Origin: Phlebiopsis flavidoalba
Lineage: Eukaryota > Basidiomycota > Agaricomycetes > Polyporales > Phanerochaetaceae
Assembly (NCBI GenBank): GCA_035772785.1
Contig: JAOCPU010000064.1
Location: 116,553 to 180,552 of the forward strand
Length of the DNA: 64,000 bases
Reading direction: 5' to 3'
The notes beneath the pieces were generated by a model, which was not told the origin of the DNA, did not search any database, and saw only the letters and a program-made list of their open reading frames with translations. The position numbers and the translations under genes are program-made. Below, one piece after another: positions 1-9,319 of this stretch. The first letter of the stretch is position 1, and the number at the start of each line of letters is the position of its first letter.

Positions 1-180
1 GACTGACTTGCCTAGCAAAATGTAGAATTGGTACGTCTGCAAGCGCTGCCCGTGGATGCCAACGCTAACACTTGCCTGTAGAGGTGTTTTAGCTCGGTGA
101 ATCGAGGGCATCTTGTGCAAGTTTCGTGCGCGATGGCCCCGAACGACTCGTCTGTAGTATGTCGGGTTCAACCAGTGACG

Positions 181-186
181 AATAAA
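181..186 (+). promoter_or_regulatory. Conserved AATAAA, putative poly(A) signal of gene Y (previous unit)
   Basis: An AATAAA lies at the same place in all three repeat units (181, 12824, 23063), embedded in otherwise diverged sequence downstream of the last Y exon. Conservation of the hexamer suggests it is the 3' processing signal of Y. This is inference from position only. Confidence 0.4.
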
Positions 187-762
187 ATCAAGTGTCTACT
201 GTCGATTAGGGGGCGTGTTACAGATGTCCGACGTCATATGGTCAAAGCAGCGTTGATACAAGTAAGTATGCTGGTGGGATTGTCGTGAGATACTCCGAGC
301 GCCTTGAGAACTTGATCGACACTTCGATCTCTGCTTCTTCAGGACATTCTTTGGACGTCGAATTCATAAACGGTGATTGCAAAGTTTTCTTCTACGGTTT
401 CCGCTGACAACGTAGCTGTAGCAGAAGCACCCACTCATTTGTGAACAGGACCACATAATCCATTCGAAAAACGGCATCATCGATAGCCGTCAGCACGAGC
501 AGTGTGGGAGCTGTGCTCTCGATGCTACGTGACACGTCTCCCAAGCGTGCGGAATGGAACATAGCGTCTGCATTGACAGCGTGGTAGCTCGCTAATTCTA
601 TTGCGATGGATCAGCCTGCCACACGAAGGTGGCACGACTGGAACGAGGCAGGTGCATGTGTTTGCCCCGCCTGCCCCGCCTGCCGCACTACTTCTCCCCT
701 TCTTACCACTATCATCGACATCACCCACATACCAGCTTTCAACTGCTCTCAACACTCTTGAC

Positions 763-3700
763 ATGTCGTCCCGCGAGCCTCGTGAGGGGCGCCCCAACCC
801 CGATCCTGCGTCGAACGGTGCCGGAAGAACACGCGGAGAAAGGCGTGACGAGATCATCGACGCGAGCCTAGGGCACATCATCAGCACTCTAGGTTTCCTT
901 GAGAATGCGCTCCAACTTGTGCCCGTTCCCGGGGTGCCTCTCATAGCCACGGGTCTCAAGACCGTCGTTGAACAGATCCAGGTATTGACGGCATGACTCT
1001 CCCATCCCGTTCCTTTGCGTCACTGACCTCGATCGGTACGACAGGCCTGCCGGGTTAACAGCACGGCTTCCAGAGAGTTCGCCCAGAAGGTCGCGCGGCT
1101 GGTACATATGCTGACGAAGATGGCGGACGATGTTCAGGCTATGGAGGACGAGTATAAGCGCGAGGCCGAGGAGCAAGCCGGGCGCGGGCACTACGAGTTT
1201 GGCGAGCTTCAACGACGCCTGGGACAACTCAAGAGGTAGCGTGGGATTCCCATTTTATGATGTGTAGTTGTTGATAAATTGCATTTGACATAGCGACCTC
1301 GAGAAGAATGGGCCAAGCTAGGGACCATTTGAAGGGAGGCCCGGCTTTCGTGGCGGTGTTAAACGCATATATTCTACGCGAGGAACAACGAGGATACAGT
1401 GAAGAAGATGGATCAGGAGCTGAAAAATGCGCTCGACCTGTTCGAGGTGCGTTGATGTGATTACTTCCGATATCTCTGGCTCATCTAATGGCTCAAGCTT
1501 CACCAAGGAATATCCATCGAGACGGTGGTGACTGGTGCTCTCCATGAAACAAAGGTATGCTTCTAATACCGGCGAAGAGGAAGCAAATAACAAACAGTTT
1601 CAGACTATTCGAGAGAAGCTTGACAAGGCTGGTGAGTACGTTCAAGGATATTTCTGGCCTCTATGTTTGATGCACATTTGCAGAACAAGACCGAGTCATA
1701 GATTCGGTCCGAACCGCTAATGCGGGATATCGTTCTGCGCCCGAACCGAAGACCGAATTCGAAGAGGGTACTCGCACCAGCGTTCTGGAAGAATTAGAGC
1801 TCTGGTCGTCCGGTCGATTCCCAAATGGTGATCCTAAACGATTCTTCTGGCTCAGCGGTGCCCCAGGGATCGGCAAATCCGTTGTCTCCTACCAACTCTG
1901 CACACGTCTAGCCAATAAATCTTTGCTTGGGGCTTCTTTCTTCTTCGTCCACGGCAGCGGCGACCTCGCTTCAGCCCGACTATTCTTCCCTACCCTCGCA
2001 CGTCAGCTCGCTGAGCTCCATTTCCACCTTCGTCCTCATATTGTGAAAGCCATGCGAGGCTTTCTCAAGGACGGCAATGAGCAATTGATGACCTACGCAT
2101 ACCAGCACCTGCTCCGGAAACCCCTTCTCGAAGCCACCAACTCCAGTCCACCACCTCGTCCCCTTACCGTTATCATTGACGGCCTCGACGAGTGTCAGGA
2201 CCTCGAGTCTGTGCGCGTGATCCTGAAACAACTCCTTGAACTTGTTCGTGAGACTCCTTGGCTATACATCTATGTCGCTTCTCGCCCCTACCCTGAAATC
2301 CTCTCGGCACTTGTCCCTCATGAATTAGTCATCCATCACGACTTTTTAACCGCGATTTGAAAGAAACAGAAAAAGATGTAGAGCTTTTTCTTCGAAAGGC
2401 TGTTCCGGAGGTTGATGGGTATAGCGAGTACATTAGACGAAATCCCGAATCCCTTGACAGGCTTATCCAACAAGCTGGAGCGCTATTCCTCTACGCACGC
2501 GTGGCCGTGCGTTTTCTGGACACATTCCATGACAATCCCGGGGAACAATTTGAGCTGCTGCTTCGCATGGGACCCAGATCATAGATCGAAATCCCACTCT
2601 CCATTGGACAACCTCTACCTGCAGGTTCTCGAAGCGGCGTTCCCTTCAAAGGATTTAGCTCAGGCGGCGGAGGCCCGCCGCAAAGAGGGTTGGTCTCATC
2701 CTTGGCACAATTGCTTGCTGGCACAGGATTCTTGAGACTGGTGTTCGCCCAGCTATCGTCACTGCCTTCTTCCACCCTGATCTCTCCTGGCAAAATGTCA
2801 CCCAGTCATTTGACCGGCTCCGCTCCATCATCCGAACCGACAATTATGGCGACATTTATCCATTTCATGCCTCTGTCCAGGAGTTTCTCATTGACCGGGA
2901 GCGATGCTCGACGTCCCTCTATTACGTGGATGAAGACGTATGGATGAGTCATCTGTCCTCTGCCCTCCTTCGAATCACCACCTTTGAGGGCTGGAATGAG
3001 AGTTGCAAGGCTATTAAGTCTTATCAAACCTGTGCCAACGTGTGTGAACGAGACCCATTTCAAAATGACTCTCTGCGAGATCTTGCACGGCGGAGTTTCA
3101 AAATTTTACTTTACTCTGGTGTCTCTAAGGTACCAGCATTTGCTTCCGAGATGGCCCTCCGATGCTTGCGTATCAGAACATCACATGCTAGCTGTCTGTC
3201 AGGCCATAATCTTGACATTTTGATCTTGTGAGTCAACCAGGCCAAAGCATATTTGATCAAAAGGCTAATTCTGGTGACTAGAGGACTTCTGGCCACAGGC
3301 ATAGGCACGATCTCCGTATACATTTTTGCCATGTACTTGCAGGAATTTCAAGTAATAAATCTATTCCACTAACTAGGATTCTGAGCAATATCTCTGATTT
3401 AGCACACATAGGCTCTGGACCTGAATGAGCAGGACTCTCGTTTCCTGTATAAGCAATTTACACACTACAGCTCTCAATGGTGGAAAGCAAAATTGCACAT
3501 TTGGCGTACAAACCCCACAGCGGTCAACGACCCAGTACCGCTTATTCAGCTGTCCAAATTCAAGAGGCAGATGTCCAATCTCAGGCAAGCCGATGACGGC
3601 AACATGGAGGAAACTGTAATGCAGGAGCATCTTGAATGGTGGCATGCCATGCATGAAGATTGGGCACGGAAGATCAAAGAGAATGGCATCGAGGAGTTCT

Positions 3701-3828
3701 GGTATTATTCTAAGTAGAAGTATGAGGGCAAGTTGTACAGCGAGTTAGATTCCGGCGAGTCAGATTCCGGCGAGTCAGATTCCGGCGAGTCAGATTCCGG
3801 CGATCCTGACGACGAGTTGGAGGAATAA
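763..3828 (+). pseudogene. NACHT-domain NLR-like protein, copy A (frame-broken)
   Basis: A STAND-type signalling ATPase related to fungal NLRs. Exon 1 starts at ATG 763 (MSSREPREGR) and carries a helical region with VPVPGVPLIATGLKTVVEQ, resembling fungal MLKL/HeLo-like N-terminal domains. Four or five introns of about 50-60 nt follow. The NACHT core shows RFFWLSGAPGIGKSVVSYQ (Walker A, about 1845-1890), VIIDGLDECQD (Walker B, about 2169-2200) and YIYVASRP. A winged-helix-like segment has YVDEDVWMSHLSSALLRI. The tail is acidic, with DSGES repeats to TAA 3826. Breaks include 1-nt indels after the N-terminal exons, loss of frame near 2357 and 2580, and an in-frame TAG at 3715 before the acidic tail. 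The NACHT assignment is sure. A cell-death role is inferred from the family. Confidence 0.75.
3748..3807 (+). repeat. 15-bp minisatellite encoding DSGES
   Basis: Three exact tandem copies of GATTCCGGCGAGTCA, then a partial fourth. In the NLR-A frame they encode repeated Asp-Ser-Gly-Glu-Ser and form the acidic C-terminus. Copies B and C have acidic tails at the same place without this expansion, so the repeat grew after duplication. Confidence 0.85.
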
Positions 3829-4389
3829 TAAGTATGCGTCAAATACTTAACCTTGATATATTGGCGCGGGACTACATGCTGGTGGATGTGTTGAGCAGCA
3901 CACTGGCTTGGAAATACTATCGTTCTGATATTTGCTCTGATCCTAAAAACATTACAATCAATTGTGTGACGTGTATTGTTCGAGTTCTATCCGCTCTCCC
4001 GATGTCAATGGACCCATTTGGAGTGGTAGCGCCCTATAGTCAAAGGAGGGTATTTGAGCACAGAGCGCACACTGGGTGATGAAGCTAGACGTGCAGCTGC
4101 ATACCTAGGAACGAGTCGGCCTTCCCCACCCTTGCGGTCCCTCGATCCCGCTCCGGAAATCTTGGCTAAGCAGCCGCCGAGAGTGGAATTGCCTCGCTGC
4201 CAGTGCTCATCGGACTACGTCGAAACGGTTATGTGTGGCGCTGCATTGCCATCGGATATCAGAAACTGAGAACCGACACGGATTGCTCTGGCCGCGATCG
4301 CAGTTGTTTGGTGGCGCAATGTGATCTTTCGTAAAAGTAGAGGGCTAGAGACCGGTCGGGTCAGTCGAGGACGCGAGGCAGAAGTTCAA

Positions 4390-5562
4390 CGTGTGGGATG
4401 TACTCACCGTTCGGCTTGATGCGTTCACCAGCAAAGGTATCTACGAGGCTCGCAGAGCCCCAAAAAAAACAACGATCCCGCTATCGTTTTCTTGCGATTT
4501 TTCAGGGTGCGTGTGCTCGCTCAGGCGTCCGATTGTGGCACTGATCAGCCTCCGATGGGGGCGCGTCTATCTCGGTGTTCGAGTTTGAACGTCACCTCTG
4601 CGAAGAAAAGGAGAGAGTAAGCTGAGTGAAAAGTTCACATTGGTAGAAGGTAGTGAGGAAACTATGACCTACCGATCGACATCTGACGCAAGACGTTTGC
4701 AGAGGCTCTCACGTACACGTCCCGGTACGCACGCGTTGCGTAGACCGACGGTGCTCGACAAGATCTGAGAGCTTCTGTCAATATAGGTTTGTAGCCAAGT
4801 TGTTGAGTTTAAAGACTTACGAGTGATTGTGATTGAATCGGCGTGACTTGATACAGGACATGTTAACTATCGTAAGGAGGTTAGCGATTGCTGACCACTA
4901 CCTCCTGATCGACAACGGGGCAGGCGTACCATCCACGATGGATACTGTGGATTACATGAGCTGAACTTCAAGCAACTGAACGGGGCCCGAAAAAGCGTTC
5001 TGTAAATCCTTTCGGGCGCAATTTTGTAAAGCGAGAAAGTCCAGCGCACTTACCTTGACTAGATCCCACAGCGAGCCTTCAGCGGAGTTGTACGTACAGA
5101 TTTAAAAAGGCTCCGGGGTAATGCGCGTAAGCACAGAAGCCTGTTAGGATTGACCAGACGTTAGAGGTCGCCGCCTTCGTAGGATGGGACCGAAGTACCA
5201 CGCGCCATTAGCCAACTGTAGAGTCGTCGTTCTGCAACGACCGCCTGCAAATACACAAGAAATATTCATTTCGACGCTTCTGCATGTATCATACGCCGCC
5301 ATTGTGTCATAGGGAGCGTATGGCGGGACGGGTAGCCTTGGGCGAGTCAGGTCTTGCCCTGGGTGCGCAGGATGTCGTCCTGCAATGGCACAGCGTCAGC
5401 CGAGCAGTAGGCTTTGTTGAAGTGCGCCCGATTGAGTTGGTGAGCAAGTGAGCGACCCGGAGAATAGCTCCCGGTACGAGAAGAGAGCGAAAGGGCGGCC
5501 CGACGCGTCGCCGCCCGACGCGTGCTACTATTTGTCACTATTTGCTTCAGAAGCTTCCGCAT
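4390..5562 (-). pseudogene. Unknown gene X, copy 1 (multi-exon remnant)
   Basis: I do not recognise this family. The start is ATG 5562 (MRKLLKQIVTNSSTRRAA), shared with copies 2 and 3. Further exons separated by good GT..AG introns include YATRAYRDVYVRASANVLRQ just before a donor near 4670, then EVTFKLEHRDRRAPIG, then in another frame ISATIGRLSEHTHPEKSQ near 4560-4450. The last parts match copy 2 closely, which supports real coding on this strand, but a frameshift separates them. A possible downstream exon with GERIKPNGEYIPHVELL lies near 4430-4380, and weaker homology with copies 2 and 3 continues to about 4000. The gene converges on NLR-A. A transposable element begins 14 bp upstream of its start codon. 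Confidence 0.45.
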
Positions 5563-5576
5563 GCCATTTTAGGCAC

Positions 5577-6115
5577 CTGATCATCCCGTTTGCCGAGCCG
5601 TGTTAGCGTCCGCGTCGCTTTTTTGATGACGAGGCTATATGCGACCAGTTCCTGCAGGGATCGCGCTTCCCAACATCTCCTCCAAACCTCCACATATCGT
5701 GTAGCCGAGTGCGCCTTGACAGCCATCAACCGCAAGCCCGTGCGGGCGTTGCCATTGCCCCGCCCGGCCCACTGCGCTATCCTTCCTATCTAAGCGCGTC
5801 CCGTTCTCACCGTTCCCCACCCAGCGATCAGGATCGCCTCCCCCCGCCCTCCGTACCTACCGCGCCGCCGCCGCCGCCTTCCTGTATCCGCGCCCCCTGT
5901 AGAAATTGTCGCTTATGTGTGCTAGTACAGTACATAGTATAGTAGTCCATCACTAAGAGATAGAGAATGCACGTGAAGAGCCAAGAGCCGAGAAAGCGAC
6001 CCGCGCTTGATGCGCCCACGCGCCATCAAAAGCGCACCCCCGCGGTCATCCTTGCTAAGCGCGTGACATCATCGCCCACTCACAGTCTTTCTCGCTATCC
6101 CCTTCCACTCCTCAC
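5577..6115 (+). repeat. Left inverted arm of the long-TIR element
   Basis: The reverse complement of this arm matches 7165-7631 plus 8646-8713. It contains a C-rich, low-complexity stretch near 5830-5890, followed by the shared block around 5905-6060. Confidence 0.75.
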
Positions 6116-7164
6116 GCTCTATTAGCTACACTCTGTTGTTCTCTTGCTTTTGATATCTCCATCTACACATACAACCCTGTTTGAACCTTACCCTACCGCT
6201 CAATTGCTATTTAATCATAATTTCCTACCGCATTTTTTTCCTTCGTTAATGTTTATGGCACATAGACACTCTAGACTATAGTGGTGTATTCCTATCACTC
6301 GCTCGCATCAAACGGTGCCTGTTACATCTGCCCGATAGTCAAGTCTCTGTGCGATCTTGTGGGCGCCTAGCGCGAGCAAACGGTCAAATCGCCAGGAACA
6401 TGGTTAACAGCCAATCGGGAGGTAAAACTATCTATACCATCGTAATCAGAGACCACAAAAACCCTAGGAAACGAGCTCCCAATATCCTAGACCGCGTGTA
6501 TCCGCTGTGGTGCTCAAGTCCAGTCTAATTATGCTTTACAAGCTTGCTGGGGACATCAAAGAGGTACCGAGTGAGCACAAGGTTACCGAGTCATTCTAAG
6601 AATATGTTCAGTAAATGAGATATGTTTTACATACTCGAGGACACCTCACTGCTTCCTTTCTATGGTTAAATATGCGATATATCGAACAGAATGCATAAAA
6701 CACTGCAGGTTTGACCACTTTTGTGCGCATTTTGGCACTTCTTCACTGTCATTCTCCATGAGCAGCGGGCGGAATCATCACCAAAAGCTATAACAAAGCT
6801 TCTGATGATACTGGGAGTATTTTTATCATATAAAATACGCGCTAAACTCGTTACAAATGTGTGTATTTTTGCGCTGAGGGGTTACACTCTCTCATGCTTG
6901 ACTATGCAAGATAACTGGTTCACAGCTTCTACCTCAGGCTGGTTAAGTGTCAGACACATCCAGCACTCTGATGAGATATTGAGGAGTGTATACTATAAAC
7001 TACGCCGCTACTCAGGCTCTCACTGTACTACTGTCCTTAGATTGATTAGTTGATCAAGACTACATTTGTTTACCATGCACACAGCGGCACAGATGCTCCT
7101 GTGTTGATTAAGAGTGTGGGTGGCATAATGTATTATCTACAGAGATCCTCATATACCATATAAT

Positions 7165-8713
7165 TAAAGAGAGGGAGACGGCGGAGAAGACAAAAAGTGA
7201 CTGATAATGTCGCTCGCTTAGCAAGGATGACCGCGGCGGTGCGCTTTTGATGGCGCGTGGGCGCATCAAGCGCGGGTCGCTTTCTGGCCAGGCTCTTGGC
7301 TCTTCGCATGCATTCTCTATTTCTTAGTGATGGACTACTATACTACATACTGTACTGGCACACATAAGCGACAGTTTCTACAGGGGGTGCGAATACAGGC
7401 AGGCGGCGGCGCAGGGGGTACGGAGGGCGGGGGAGCGCCTGATCGTGGGTGGGAACGGTGGGAACGGGACGCGCTTAGATAGGAAGGATGGCGCAGTGGG
7501 GCGGGGCGGGCAATGGCAACGCCCGCACGGCTTGCGGTTGATGGCTGTCAAGGCGCACTCGGCTACACGATATGTGGAGGTTTGGAGGAGATGTTGGGAA
7601 GCGCGATCCCTGCAGGAACTGGTCGCATATACTGTCGCTTATCAGGAACTCGGGCACCTACGAGCAATCCTCAATTCCAGCCTCACAGTCTGTCCCGATC
7701 CCTCAAAGAACTAGTGGTTTGAGTGTTCACACATATACACTGTATTATTAGCTAGTTTTTGTATTTTTACATGGGTGTACATGGGAGCTGCTAATATTTT
7801 CGCGGCCAGTGTCCGGTTTGATGGATTACCAGGATCTCGGACAGCGCTGATTACCGGCCAAAAATAGCAGTGTTTGGGCGCCTATACGATTGATTTGAGC
7901 GTCCGGACACCCCTCCTCAGCAGTATTATTTCGTGTATTATTGCTCAATCAGAGTAAACCAACGAGGATTCAAGGCTTGATGTGATATAATAGGGTATAT
8001 GTAAATATATTATGTAGCTAGTATAAAGTCTTTGTGCACAGTTCTCTCAAAGGACCACAGAACTTTTGATGGCTTTGGTGCAACCACTGATAACCTCTGT
8101 ACCACCTGGGCAAGTACTGAGGAGGTATTTGCATGTAATATTAATTCTACATACCCTGCAGTATATACATACACTCATGAGATACTTCTCCATGTCGAGC
8201 ATTTGGTATCAAGTGAAGGAGGGCATTTTTTTTCATTGGCAGACAGGTTCTTGGTGTTGATCAGATTACCTCCCAGTCTGAGCAAGATACAGGCAGGTAT
8301 ACAAGATCTTACTTCACCAGTGTGGTATCACAGTGTTGAGGGAGTGCTTGCCATTATCTCCTATGAATTTTGAGTCATTCCGAGCTTTGTTTCAGCAACT
8401 GTGTGTGTGTCATTGCGAAGCAGGCCATCGGACACTTACCGTTTTGGGAAATTTCCTGATTTTTGAAACAGAAGCCCCTCTCGCAATTTATTGAGAGGGC
8501 TATAATTCTTCAAAAAAGTGCTCATACATTGCCATATGCATGGGTAATGATATGGTATACATTCTGTGAGCAGAGGTACATTGTGAAGCTCATAGTAATT
8601 CACTGTCCGAGATCCTGGGGTGTCCGGACTCGTGGGAATCCACAGTAGCCTCGTCATCAAAAGCGACGCGGGACGCTAACACGGCTCGGCAAAACGGGAT
8701 GATCAGTGGTGAA
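7165..8713 (-). repeat. Right inverted arm, interrupted by a nested insertion
   Basis: It pairs with 5577-6115. Homology is collinear to 7631, jumps over 1014 bp, and resumes at 8646, so the arm was split by a later insertion. Confidence 0.75.
7632..8645. mobile_element. Nested 1.0-kb element with TA target duplication
   Basis: Comparing the two arms locates both junctions exactly. The undisturbed arm reads GCATATAGCCTC; here it reads GCATATA, insertion, TAGCCTC, giving a duplicated TA. The insertion starts CTGTCG and ends CCACAG, a short terminal inverted repeat (CTGT..ACAG). Inside is a perfect 15-bp inverted repeat, CAGGATCTCGGACAG at 7837-7851 and its complement at 8603-8617. A TA duplication fits Tc1/mariner-like or related MITEs. 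No transposase was recognised; the ORF at 8032-8373 has no motif I know. Confidence 0.7.
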
Positions 8714-8722
8714 TTTAGGAAC

Positions 8723-9319
8723 GGCTGCTCTGGCTCTACTCCTTGACCGTCATCACGAGTTCTTTCGAATTCCCCCCTCTGCCCCCTTTCTCCATACACT
8801 CCGATAACCCGGACAGCTTCCTCTTCCATTCGTCGTATCTTCATTCGCTCCGCTCATGCACGCTGTCGTCATTCTCCAGAGCCCGGCGTACGACTGGATA
8901 ACAAGTCTCGTCCGGCATGTTTCGGACTAGCTAAGAAGCCCACAGACATCCCTCCAGTCGTCTGACCATCAACTCGGCTCACGGCCGCGAGTCATCCGGT
9001 CTGTCTGTCTGACCTTGTCTAGCTGTACTAGAACTTCGGACACTCTAATGATCCTGTCCGTCTGACCGCGTCCGGCTCTGCAAAAACCTTGGACGCTCCG
9101 CTCGTACACCTCGGGTACGCGACGTATGCTGTCTCCACCATCCATCGAGTGATAGGCACAGGGTACCTCAACCTGCCTAAGCAGACACCGGAGCTGCGCG
9201 ATTGTCAAGGGCTCAGTCGTCCTCGGTCATCACAGCGGAATGCTGCGGTTTATACCCACGCGAGCCGATGAACATCGCCTCATAGGACGACTTTCTACAG
9301 GTCCCTCGATGGAACATGT
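8723..9319. other. Spacer upstream of Y1; no gene seen
   Basis: This aligns loosely with 18160-18730 in unit 2, for example around the shared CACAGCGGAA near 9230. It contains a short GTCTGTCTGTCTG run near 9000. I see no supportable reading frame. Confidence 0.4.

Larger units (their letters stand above)
5577..8713. mobile_element. Long-TIR (Mutator-like/foldback) non-autonomous element
   Basis: Two inverted arms of about 500 bp flank a 1-kb core: left arm 5577-6115; right arm 7165-7631 continuing at 8646-8713. The arms share, in inverse orientation, the stretches around CTGATCATCCCG, GCAGGGATCGCG and TCATCCTTGCTAAGCG. Near-identical 9-bp flanks TTTAGGCAC (5568-5576) and TTTAGGAAC (8714-8722) look like a target-site duplication. 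Unit 2 around 18141-18170 retains the unoccupied site, with matching sequence on both sides of the insertion. Long TIRs with a 9-bp TSD point to Mutator-like elements. No transposase was recognised in the core, so I treat it as non-autonomous. The right terminus has about 7 nt not matched on the left. Confidence 0.75.

Noticed and set aside
6721..7053. 110-codon open frame in the core of the long-TIR element as a transposase
   Set aside because: It is short, with no DDE/D-type or zinc-finger motif visible.
8400..8420. GTGTGTGTGT run as a microsatellite marker
   Set aside because: Only about five dinucleotide units, which is not notable.
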